From NCBI RefSeq assembly GCF_022539505.1, contig NC_061510.1, positions 394,860,249-394,924,248 of the forward strand: a DNA stretch of 64,000 bases, in the 5' to 3' direction. The notes beneath the pieces were generated by a model. That model was not told the DNA's origin, made no database searches, and was given only the letters and a program-made list of their open reading frames with translations. Every line of letters starts with the position of its first letter. The stretch's first letter is position 1. This document shows, piece after piece, positions 47,028 to 58,981 of this stretch. Source of the stretch: Lolium rigidum (taxonomy: Eukaryota > Streptophyta > Magnoliopsida > Poales > Poaceae). The position numbers and the translations under genes were made by a program.

Positions 47028-49749
47028 TTTTATCTTCCTATGCTTGTTACTTTGCTCTTCATGAACTTGTTTATTTACAAGATTCCTATGCATAGGAAGC
47101 ATGTTAGACTTAAATGTGTTTTGAATTTGCCTCTTGATGCTCTCTTTTGCTTCAAATACTATTTCTTGCGAGTGCATCATTAAAACTGCTGAGCCCATCT
47201 TAATGGCTATAAAGAAAGAACTTCTTGGGAGATAACCCATGTGTTTATTTTACTACAGCAATTTTTGTTTTGTTGAGTCTTGGAAGTTGTTTACTACTGT
47301 AGCAACCTCTCCTTATCATGTTTTTGTGCCAAGTAAAGTTTCTATGTTAAAGTTGATGTTATATTTGGGATCGCTGCGCAGAAACAGCATTGCTGTCTGT
47401 CACGAATTCTGGCACAAGTCTCTGTAGAAAATTCGAACAAATCTGCAAAATTACGAGCGTGATCCTCAGATATGTACGCAACTTTCATTAGTTTTGAGTT
47501 TTTCCATTTGAGCAAGTTAAGTGCCCAGTCCAGAAGCATCTTTACGGACTGTTCTGTTTTTGACAGATTCTGTCTTTTATTTCGCATTGCCGCTTTTGCT
47601 ATGTTGAATGAGTTTCTTTGTTCCATTAACTTTCAGAAGCTTTGTGCAATTTCCAGAAGTGTTAAGAATGATTGTGTCACCTCTGAATATGTGAATTTGT
47701 GGTTAAGCACTAACCCTCTCATGAGTTTGCTTGAAGTTTGTGTGAAGGAAGTTTTCAAGGGTCAAGAGAAGAGGATGATATACTATGATCAAGAAGAGTG
47801 AAAGGTCTAAGCTTGGGGATGCCCCGGTGGTTCATCCCTGCATATTTTAAGAAGACTCAAGCATCTAAGCTTGGGGATGCCCAAGGCATCCCCTTCTTCA
47901 TCGACAACTTATCAGGTTTCTTCTAGTGAAACTATATTTTTATTCAGTCACATCTTATGTACTTTACTTGGAGCGTCTGTTTGCTTTTATTTTTGTTTTG
48001 TTTGAATAAGTTCATCCTTGTGTGGGAGAGAGACACGCTCCGCTGGTTCATATGAACACATGTGTTCTTAGCTTTTAATGTTCATGGCGAAGGTTGAAAC
48101 TGCTTCGTTAATTGTTATATGGTTGGAAACAGAAAATGCTACATGTAGTAATTGGTAAAATGTCTTGGATAATGTGATACTTGGGAATTGTTGTGCTCAT
48201 GTTTAAGCTCTTGCATCATATAATTTGCACCCATTAATGAAGAAATACATAGAGCTTGCTAAAATTTGGTTTGCATATTTGGTCTCTCTAAAGTCTAGAT
48301 AATTTCTAGTATTGAGTTTTGAACAACAAGGAAGACGGTGTAGAGTCTTATAATGTTTACAATATGTCTTTTATGTGAGTTTTGCTGCACCGGTTCATCC
48401 TTGTGTTTGTTTCAAATAACCTTGCTAGCCTAAACCTTGTATCGAGAGGGAATACTTCTCATGCATCCAAAATCCTTGAGTCAACCACTATGCCATTTGT
48501 GTCCACCATACCTACCTACTACATGGTATTTCTCCGCCATTCCAAAGTAAATTGCTTGAGTGCTACCTTTAAATTTCCATCATTCGCCTTTGCAATATAT
48601 AGCTCATGGGACAAAATAGCCTTTAAAACTATTGTGGTATTGAATATGTACTTATGCACTTTATCTCTTATTAAGTTGCTTGTTGTGCGATAACCATGCT
48701 TCTGGGGACGCCATCAACTCTTTGTTGAATATCATGTGAGTTGCTATGCATGTCCGTCTTGTCTGAAGTAAGAGAGATCTATCACCCTAATGGTTAGAGC
48801 ATGCATATTGTTAGAGAAGAACATTGGGCCGCTAACTAAAGCCATGAATCATGGTGGAAGTTTCAGTTTTGGACATATATCCTCAATCTCATATGAGAAC
48901 ACTAATTGTTGCCACATGCTTATGCATTAAAGAGGAGTCCATTATCTGTTGTCCATGTTGTCCCGGTATGGATGTCTAAGTTGAGAATAATCAAAAGCGA
49001 GAAATCCAAAATGCGAGCTTTCTCCTTAGACCTTTGTACAGGCGGCATGGAGGTACCCCTTTGTGACACTTGGTTAAAACATGTGTATTGCGATGATCCG
49101 GTAGTCCAAGCTAATTAGGACAAGGTGCGGGCACTATTAGTATACTATGCATGAGGCTTCCAACTTGTAAGATATAATTTACATAATACATATGCTTTAT
49201 TACTACCGTTGACAAAATTGATTCATGTTTTCAAAATAAAAGCTCTAGCACAAATATAGCAATCGATGCTTTCCTCTTTGAAGGACCTTTCTTTTACTTT
49301 TATTGTTGAGTCAGTTTACCTATCTCTCTCCACCTAAAGAAGCAAACACTTGTGTGAACTGTGCATTGATTCTTACATACTTGCATATTGCATTTGTTAT
49401 ATTACTTTACATTGACACTATCCATGAGATATACATGTTATAAGTTGAAAGCAACCGCTGAAACTTAATCTTCCTTTGTGTTGCTTCAATACCTTTACTT
49501 TGATTTATTGCTTTATGAGTTAACTCTTATACAAGACTTATTGATGCTTGTCTTGAAAGTACTATTCATGAAAAGTCTTTGCTTTATGATTCATTTGTTT
49601 ACTCATGTCATTACCATTGTTTTGATCGCTGCATTCATCTCATATGCTTACAATAGTATGATCAAGGTTATGATGGCATGTCACTTAAGAAATTATCATT
49701 GTTATCGTTTACCTACTCGAGGACGAGTAGGAACTAAGCTTGGGGATGC
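47028..49749 (+). other. E3 3' untranslated region (shared hub)
   Basis: Homologous to the E2 and E4 3' regions from about GAACTTCTTGGGAGATAACCC (47218) onward. The hairpin is at 47873-47893, and the ATG-less 103-codon open stretch at 48382-48693. It ends AGCTTGGGGATGC directly before the 3' LTR. No protein motif recognised. Confidence 0.7.
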
Positions 49750-51470
49750 TGATACGTCTCCGACGTATCGATAATTTCTTATGTTCCATGCTACTTTATT
49801 GATGATATCTACATGTTTTATGCATACTTTATTTCATATTTATGCGTTTTCCGGAACTAACCTATTGATGAGATGCCGAAGTGCCAGTTCCTGTTTTCTG
49901 CTGTTTTTGGTTTCAGAAATCCTAGTAACGAAATATTCTCGGAATTGGACGAAATCAACGCCCAGGTTCCTATTTTGCCCGGAAGCATCCAGAACACCCG
50001 AGAGTCGCCGGAGGGGGCCACACGGGCCCCGCATGATAGGCCGGCGTGGCCCAGGCCCTGGCCGCGCCGCCTTATGGTGTCGTCGCCCCTTCGACCTTCT
50101 GACGCCGCCTCTTCGCCTATATAAAGGTCCCTGACCTAAAACACGATAAAAATAAGCCACGGTACGAGAAAAGTTCCAGAGCCACCGCCATCGCGAAGCC
50201 AAGATCTGGGGGACAGGAGTCTCTGTTCCGGCACGCCGCCGGGACGGGGAAGTGCCCCCGGAAGGCTTCTCCATCGACACCGCTGCCATCTCCACCGCCA
50301 TCTTCATCACCGCTGCTGCTCCCATGAGGAGGGAGTAGTTCTCCATCGAGGCTCGGGGCTGTACCGGTAGCTATGTGGTCAATCTCTCTCCTATGTACTT
50401 CAATACAATAATCTCATGAGCTGCCTTACATGATTGAGATTCATATGATGATGCTTGTAATCTAGATGTCATTATGCTAGTCAAGTGGGTTTTACTTATG
50501 TGAGCTCCGGAGACTCCTTGTCCCACGTGTGTAAAGGTGACAGTGTGTGTGCACCGTGTGGGTCTCTTAGGCTATATTTCACGGAATACTTATTCACTGT
50601 TATGAATGGCGTAGTGAAGTGCTTATTTATATCCCTTTATGATTGCAATGTGTTTTGTATCACTATTTATCTATGTGCTACTCATGTGATGTTATTAAAG
50701 TAGTCTATTCCTCCCGCATGGTGTAATGGTGACAGTGTGTGCATCGTGTAGTTCTTGTCGTAGATTATGATCATAATCTCTTGTAGATTGTGGAGTTAAT
50801 TGTCATTATGATAGTATTGATGTGATCTATGCCTCCTTCGTAGTGTGATGGTGACAGTGTGCATGCTATGTTAGTACTTGGTCTATTTTGCAAAGATCTA
50901 TTATACTCTAAGGTTACTTAAACATGAATATCGAATGTTGTGGAGCTTGTTAACTCCGGCATTGAGGGTTCGTGTAATCCTACACAATTAGTGGTGTTCA
51001 TCATCTAACAAGAGTATATCTAGCACAAAGGAAAGAGAACTTATTTATTATGTGATCAATGTTGAGAGTGTCCACTAGTGAAAGTATGATCCCTAGGCCT
51101 TGTTTCCACCACAAAGAATTGCTTCCCACGCCGAGCAAGCTATTTTACGGCGCCGCTTGTTTACTGTTTTACTCTGCATCTTTACTTTACTGCAATATTA
51201 CCACCATCTATACCACCTGTGTTTTACTATCTCTTCGCCGAACTAGTGCACCTATACATCCGACAAGTGTATTAGGTGTGTTGGGGACACAAGAGACTTC
51301 TTGCTTTGTGGTTGCAGGGGTTGCTTGAGAGGGATATCTTTGACCTCTTCCTCCCTGAGTTCGATAAACCTTGGGTGATCCACTTAAGGGAAAACTTGCT
51401 GCTGTTCTACAAACCTCTGCTCTTGGAGGCCCAACACTGTCTACAAGAATAGAAGCACCCGTAGACATCA
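49750..51470 (+). repeat. E3 3' LTR
   Basis: 1721 bp. It carries the same PBS-like relic as the 5' copy (AAGCTATTTTACGGCGCCG at 51137-51155). Differences from the 5' LTR concentrate at CAG/CTG sites. Confidence 0.9.
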
Positions 51471-52353
51471 AGCGTCTTTTTGTTTTTGTTTTTGTTTTGG
51501 TTTGAATAAAGTTGGATCCCACAATCCTTGTATTGGAGATATACATGCTCCGCTTTTTCATATGGAACACTTGTGTTCTTAGTTATGCTTTAATGTTCAT
51601 GGCGAAGGCTGAAAATTGCTTCGTTGATTGCTATTTGGTTGGAATCAGAAAATGCTTCATATGGTCTTGAATAATTTGATACTTGGCAATTGTTTTGAGC
51701 TCTCATAGATCATGTTTAAGCTCTTGCATCATGTAGTTTAAATCTATTAGTGGAGAACTACCGTAGAGCTTGTTGAAATTTGGTTTTGCATGATTGGTCT
51801 CTCTAAGGTCTATATATTTTCTGGTAAAGTGTTTGAACAACAAGGAAGACAGTGTAGAGTCTTATAATGCTTGCAATATGTTCTTGTGTAAGTTTTGATG
51901 TACCTGTTCATACTTGTGTTTGCTTCAAACAACCTTGCTAGCCAAAGCCTTGTACCGAGAGGAAATGCTTCTCGTGCATCCAAACACCTTGAGCCAAAAC
52001 CCATGCCATTTGTGTCCACCATATCTACCTACTATGTGGTATTTTTACTGCCATTCCAAAGTAAATTACTTGAGTGCTACCTTTAAAATTTCATTCCTTT
52101 GTCTTTGCAATATATAGCTCATGGAAAAATAGCTTAAAAACTATTGTGGTGATGAATATGTAGCTATGTGTTTTAGTTCTTATAAGTTGCTTGTTGAGCG
52201 GTAACCATGTTTACGGGGACGCCATCAACTTTTTACACCTTTGTTGAATATCATGTGAGTTGCTATGCATGTTCGTCTTGTCTGAAGTAAGGGTGATTTA
52301 TGATGATCAAATGGTTTGAGTATGCATATGTTAGAGAAGAACATTGGGCCGCT

Positions 52354-54037
52354 GCTGGCGTGCAGTTGACGTGGGAGATAGATATTTTTGTGGTGTAACT
52401 TTTCTTCAGATCCCCGGCAACGGCGCCAGAAAAAGTGCTTGATGCGCGTAGATGTACACGTCCGTTGGGAACCCCAAGAGGAAGGTATGATGCGCACAGC
52501 GGCAAGTTTTCCCTCGAGAAAGAAACCAAGGTTTAATCGGACCAGTAGGAGTCAAGAAGCACGTTGAAGGTTGATGGTGGCGAAATGTGATGCGGCGCAA
52601 CAACAGGGATTCCGGCGCCAACGTGGAACCTGCACAACAAAACCAAAGTACTTTGCCCCAACGAAACAGTGGAGGTTGTCAATCTCACCGGCTTGCTCGT
52701 AACAAAGGATTAACCGTATTGTGTGGAAGATGATTGTTTGCAAGAAAACAGTAAAACAAGTATTGCAGTAGATTGTATGCGATGTAAAGAATAGGACCGG
52801 TGTCCACAGTTCACTAGAGGTGTCTCTCCCATAAGATAAAAGCATGTTGGGTGAACAAATTACAGTCGGGCAATTGAAAAATAGAGAAGGGCATAACAAT
52901 GCATATACATGATATGATAAATATAGTAAGATTTAATTGGGCATTACGACAAAGTACATAGACCGCCATCCAACTGCATCTATGCCTAAAAAGTCCACCT
53001 TCAGGTTATCATCCGAACCCCATTCAGTATTAAGTTGCAAAGCAACGGACAATTGCATTAAGTATGGTGCGTAATGTAATCGACAACTACATCCTTAGAC
53101 ATAGAATCAATGTTTTATCCCTAGTGCCAACAGCACATCACAACCTTAGAACTTTCGTCACTCTGTCCCAGGTGTCAATGAAGGCATGAACCCACTATCG
53201 AGCATAAATACTCCCTCTTGGAGTTAAGAGCAAAAACTTGGCCAGAGCCTCTACTAATAACGGAGAGCATGCAAGATCATAAACAACACATAAACAATAG
53301 ATTGATAATCACCATAACATAGTATTCTCTATCCATCGGATCCCGACAAACACAACATATAGAATTACGGATAGATGATCTTGATCATGTTAGGCAGCTC
53401 ACAAGATCCAACAATGAAGCACAATTAGGAGAAGACGACCATCTAGCTACTGCTATGGACCCATAGTCCAGGGGTGAACTACTCACTCATCACTCCGGAG
53501 GCGATCATGGCGATGTAGAGTCCTCCGGGAGATGAATCCCCTCTCCGGCAGGGTGCCGGAGGCGATCTCCTGAATCCCCCGAGATGGGATTCGCGGCGGC
53601 GACGTCTCTGGAAGGTTTTCCGTATCGTGGCTCTCGGTTCGGGGGTTTCGCGACGGAGGCTATAAGTAGGCGAAAGGGCAGGTCAAGAGGCGGCACGAGG
53701 GGCCCAGGGGACAGGGCCGCGCGGCCAGGGCCTGGGCCGCGCCGCCCTGTCGTCTGGCCACCTCGTGGCCCCACTTCGACTCCCCTTCGGTCTTCTGGAA
53801 GCTTCGTGCAAAAATAGGATCCTGGGCGTTGATTTCGTCCAATTCCAAGAATATTTCGTTACTAGGATTTCTGAAACCAAAAATAGCAGAAAACAACAAC
53901 TGGCTCTTCGGCATCTTGTTAATAGGTTAGTTCCAGAAAATGCGTAAATACGACATATAATGTGCATAAAACATGTAGGTATCATCAATAAAGTAGCATG
54001 GAACATAAGAAATTATCGATACGTTGGAGACGTATCA
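52354..54037 (-). repeat. E4 3' LTR with 86-bp U5 extension
   Basis: The regular LTR is 52440-54037 (1598 bp). The extension 52354-52439 contains spacer and PBS (52412-52428) plus about 58 bp of leader and directly abuts the TSD. Confidence 0.85.
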
Positions 54038-56608
54038 AGCATCCCCAAGCTTAGTTCTGCTCGTCCCGAGCGAGTAAAACGATAACAAAGATAATTTCTG
54101 AAGTGACATGCCATCATAATCTTGATCATACTATTTGTAAACATATGTAATGAATGCAGCGATCAAAACAATGGTAATGACATGAGTAAACAAGTGAATC
54201 ATAAAGCAAAGACTTTTCATGAATAGTACTTCAAGACAAGCATCAATAAGTCTTGCATAAGAGTTAACTCATAAAGCAATAAATCAAAGTAAAGGTATTG
54301 AAGCAACACAAAGGAAGATTAAGTTTCAGCGGTTGCTTTCAACTTGTAACATGTATATCTCATGGATAATTGTCAACATAGAGTAATATAACAAGTGCAA
54401 TATGCAAGTATGTAGGAATCAATGCACAGTTCACACAAGTGTTTGCTTCTTAAGGTGGAGAGAGATAGGTGAACTGACTCAACAATAAAAGTAAAAGAAT
54501 GGTCCTTCAAAGAGGAAAGCATCGATTGCTATATTTGTGCTAGAGCTTTTATTTTGAAAACATGAAACAATTTTGTCAACGGTAGTAATAAAGCATATGA
54601 GTTATGTAAATTATATCTTACAAGTTGCAAGCCTCATGCATAGTATACTAATAGTGCCCGCACCTTGTCCTACTTAGCTTGGACTACCGGATCTTTGCAA
54701 TGCCATGTTTCAACCAAGTTTCACAAAAGGGGTACCTCCATGCCGCCTGTACAAAGGTCTAAGGAGAAAGCTCGCATTTTGGATTTCTCGCTTTTGATTA
54801 TTCTCAACTTAGACATCCATACCGGGACAACATGAACAACAGATAATGGACTCCTCTTTAATGCATAAGCATGTAGCAACAATTATTATTCTCATATGAG
54901 ATTGAGGATATATGTCCAAAACTGAAACTTCAACCATGATTCATGGCTTTAGTTAGCGGCCCAATGTTCTTCTCTAACAATTTGCATGCTCCAATCATTA
55001 AGGTGATAGATCCTTCAGACAAGACGGACATGCATAGCAACTCACATGATATTCAACAAAGAATAGTTGATGGCGTTCGCCAGAAGCATGGTTATCGCAC
55101 AACAAGCAACTTAATAAAAGATAAAGTGCATAAGTACATATTCAATACTACGATAGTTTTTAAGGCTATTTTGTCCCATGAGCTATATATTGCAAAGGTG
55201 AATGACGGAATTTTAAAGGTAGCACTCAAGCAATTTACTTTGGAATGGCGGAGAAATACCATGTAGTAGGTAGGTATGGTGGACACAAATGGCATAGTGG
55301 TTGGCTCAAGGATTTTGGATGCATGAGAAGTATTCCCTCTCGATACAAGGTTTAGGCTAGCAAGGTTATTTGAAGCAAACTCAAGGATGAACCGGTGCAG
55401 CAAAACTCACATAAAAGACATATTGTAAACATTATAAGACTCTACACCGTCTTCCTTGTTGTTCAAAAACTCAATACTAGATATTATCTAGACCTTAGAG
55501 AGACCAAATATGCAAATCAAATTTTAGCAAGCTCTATGTATTTCTTCATTAATGGGTGCAAAGTATATGATGCAAGAGCTTAAACATGAGCACAACAATT
55601 GCCAAGTATCACATTATCCAAGACATTTTAGAATTACTACATGTAGCATTTTCCAATTCCAACCATATAACAATTTAACGAAGAAGAAACTTCGCCTTGA
55701 ACATTATGAGTAAAGCCTAAGGACATATTTGTCCATATGCAACAGCGGAGCGTGTCTCTATCCCACAAAGTGAATGCTAGGATCCATTTTATTCAAACAA
55801 AAACAAAAACAAACCTACGCTCCAAGTAAAGAACACAAGATGTGACTGAATAAAAATATAGTTTCAGGGGAGGAACCTGATGATGTTGTCGATGAAGAAG
55901 GGGATGCCTTGGGCATCCCCAAGCTTAGACGCTTGAGTCTTCTTATAATATGCAGGGATGAACCACGGGGGCATCCCCAAGCTTAGAGCTTTCACTCCTC
56001 TTGATCATAGTATATCATACTCCTCTCTTGACCCTTGAAAACTTCCTTCACACCAAACTTCAAGCAAACTCATTAGAGGGTTAGTGCACAAATAATTCAC
56101 ACATTCAGAGGTGACACAATAATTTTTTACACTTCTGGACATTGCATAAAGCTACTGGACATTAATGGATCAAAGAAATTCATCCAACATAGCAAAAGAG
56201 GCAATGCGAAATAAAAGGCAGAATCTGTCAAAAACAGAACAGTTCGTAAAGACCAATTTTACAGTGGCACCAGACTTGCTCAAATGGAAAAACTCAAAAC
56301 TAATGAAAGTTGCGTACATATCTGAGGATCACGCTCGTAAATTGGCAGATTTTTTCGAATTTTCTACAGAGACTTGTGCCCAGATTCGTGACAGACAGCA
56401 ATGCTGTTTTTTGCGCAGCGATCCCAAATATAACATCAACTTTGACATAGAAACTTTACTTGGCACAAAAACATGATAAGGAGAGGTTGCTACAGTAGTA
56501 AACAACTTCCAAGACTCAAATATAAAACAAAGTACTGTAGTAAAAACATGGGTTGTCTCCCATAAGCGCTTTTCTTTAACGCCTTTCGGCTAGGCGCGAA
56601 AGTGCAAA
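54038..56608 (-). other. E4 3' untranslated region (shared hub)
   Basis: About 2.57 kb, nearly identical in order to E2 37152-39723. Hairpin at 55900-55920. ATG-less 103-codon open stretch at 55092-55403. No recognised protein motif. Confidence 0.7.
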
Positions 56609-58727
56609 TCAAGTAACATCAAGAGTAGAAGCATCAACATCATAACTTGTTCTAATAATAGAATCAAAAGGCAACTTCATTCTCTTTCTAGGGAAGTGTT
56701 CCATACCTTTCTTGAGAGGAAATTGATATTTAATATTACCTTCCCTCATATCAATAACAGCACCAACGGTTCGAAGAAAAGGTCTTCCCAACACAATAGG
56801 ACAAGATGCATTGCATTCGATATCCAAGACAACAAAATCAACGGGGACAATGTTATTGTTAACCGTAATGCGCACATTATCAATCCTCCCCAAAGGTTTC
56901 TTTTTAACATTATCGGCAAGATTAACATCCAAATAACAATTCTTCAATGGTGGCAAGTCAAGCATATCATAAATCTTTTTAGGCATAACGTAAATACTTG
57001 CACCAAGATCACATAAAGCATTACATTCAAAGTCATTGAATTTCATTTTAATGATGGGCTCCCAACCATCTTCTAACTTTCTAGGAATAGAAGTTTCAAG
57101 TTTTAGTTTCTCTTCTCTAGCTTTTATGAGAGCATTTGTAATATGTTTTGTAAAGGCTAAGTTTATAGCACTAGCATTAGGACTTTTAGCAAGTTTTTGT
57201 AAGAACTTTATAACTTCAGAGATGTGGCAATCATCAAAATCTAAATCATTATGAGCTACAGCAATGGGATCATTGTTCCCAAGGTTGGAAAAAATTTCAG
57301 CAGTTTTATCACAAGCAGTTTCAGCAGTTTTAGCAATTTCAGGCAGTTTTGTACGCTTTGCACTAGGAGTAGAAACATTGCCAACACCAATTATCTTACC
57401 ATTGATAGTAAGAGGTGCAGCAACATGTGAATCATTATCATTACTAATGGTGGTAATAGTCCAAACTTTAGCTACATTATTCTCTTTAGCTAGTTTTTCA
57501 TTTTCTTCTCTATCCCACCTAGCACGCAATTCAGCCATTAATCTTATATTCTCATTAATTCTAACTTGGATGGCATTTGATGTATTAGTAATCTTATTAT
57601 CAATATCATTATTAGGCATAACTTTCAATTTTAAAAGATTAACATCAGAGGCAAGTCTATCAACTCTAGAAGCAATAATATCAATTTTATCAAGCTTTTC
57701 CTCAACAGATTTGTTAAAAGCAGTTTGTGTACTAATAAATTCTTTAAGCATAGCTTCAAGATCAGAGGGTACAGTCCTATTATTGTTGTAAGAATTCCCA
57801 TAAGAATTACCATAACCATTACCATTAGCGTAAGGATATGGCCTATAGTTATTACCGGAGTTGTTCCTATAAGCATTGTTGTTGAAATTATTATTTTTAA
57901 TGAAATTCACATCAACATTTTCTTCTTGAGCAACCAATGAAGCTAAAGGAACATTATTTGGATCTACATTAGATCTACCATTCACAAGCATAGACATAAT
58001 CACATCAATCTTATCACTCAAGGAAGAGGTTTCTTCAACAGAATTTACCTTCTTACCTTGTGGAGCTCTTTCCGTGTGCCATTCGGAGTAATTTATCATC
58101 ATATCATCAAGAAGTTTTGTAGCCGCCCCCAAAGTGATGGACATAAAGGTACCTCCAGCAGCTGAATCCAATAAATTCCGCGAAGAAAAATTTAGTCCTG
58201 CATAGAAGGTTTGGATGATCATCCAAGTAGTCAGTCCATGGGTTGGGCAATTCTTTACCAAAGTTTTCATTCTCTCCCATGCTTGAGCAACATGTTCAGT
58301 ATCTAATTGCTTAAAATTCATTATGCTACTTCTCAAAGATATAATTTTAGCGGGAGGATAATATCTACCAATAAAAGCATCCTTACATTTAGTCCATGAA
58401 TCAATACTATTCTTAGGCAAAGATAGCAACCAATCTTTAGCTCTTCCTCTTAATGAGAAAGGAAACACTTTCAATTTAATAATATCACCATCTACATCCT
58501 TATACTTTTGCATTTCACATAGTTCAACAAAATTATTAAGATGGGCAGCGAGCATCATCGTAACTAACACCAGAAAATTGATCTCTCATAACCAGAGTTC
58601 AGTAAAGCGAGGTTTAATTTCAAAGAATTCTGTCTGTAGTAGCAGGTGGAGCAATAGGTGTGCATAGGAAATCATTATTATTTGCGTTTGTGAAGTCACA
58701 CAACTTAGTATTTTCAGGGGTATTCAT
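56609..58727 (-). CDS. E4 gag-protease
   Basis: The gag ATG is at 58727 (MNTPENTKL), but frame changes between 58630 and 58549 interrupt the first 50 codons. From 58570 the frame is open for 653 codons to 56609. Features in order, numbered from 58570: gag block at about 10-115 (RGRAKDWLLSLP, CKDAFIGRYYPP, HVAQAWERMK); an Asn/Tyr-rich linker at about 225-270; a helical region at about 280-400; and a retropepsin-like domain at about 515-625 with DLGAS at 521-525 and VLGRPFLRT. The active-site D-L-G-A replaces the usual D-T/S-G-A, as in many plant gypsy proteases. The frame then stops (VDASTLDVT), with no RT. Gag forms particles; the protease would cut gag. One break, at 58549-58552, is CGAG where E0 has CAG and may be a sequencing error. 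Confidence 0.85.
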
Positions 58728-58953
58728 TTTAGCAACGATGAATAAAGCAAACTAGATAAAGTAAATGCAAGTAACTAATTTTTTTGTGTTTTTGATATAG
58801 AGAGCAAGACGAGTAAATAAAGTAAAACTAGCAACTAATATTTTTGTGTTTTGTTTAGGTGCAGCAAACAAAGTAGTAAATAAAATAAAGCAAGACAAAA
58901 ACAAAGTAAAGAGATTGAGAAGTGGAGACTCCCCTTGCAGCGTGTCTTGATCT

Positions 58954-58970
58954 CCCCGGCAACGGCGCCA
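58954..58970 (-). other. E4 working primer binding site
   Basis: Minus strand TGGCGCCGTTGCCGGGG, 11 nt (58971-58981) from the end of the 86-bp extension, the same spacing every other E element has from its LTR end. Confidence 0.8.
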
Positions 58971-58981
58971 GAAAATGTGCT

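Larger units (their letters stand above)
44535..51470 (+). mobile_element. E3: complete plus-strand element in the E1 3' region
   Basis: TGATACGTCTCCGAGG at 44535 to GTAGACATCA at 51470, with perfect TSDs AGCGT at 44530-44534 and 51471-51475. The LTRs are 44535-46256 and 49750-51470, the PBS is 46268-46284, the ORF 46422-47027, and the 3' untranslated region 47028-49749. The LTRs are about 120 bp longer than those of E1/E2 and contain PBS-like relics. No RT or integrase. Confidence 0.92.

Noticed and set aside
52354..52439. The extension beside the E4 3' LTR as unrelated E1 sequence
   Set aside because: It is nearly identical to 58982-59067 and absent from the uninterrupted homologous site in E3.
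58954..58970. tRNA gene at the PBS-like sequences
   Set aside because: Only the 17-18 nt complementary to a tRNA 3' end is present; no cloverleaf.
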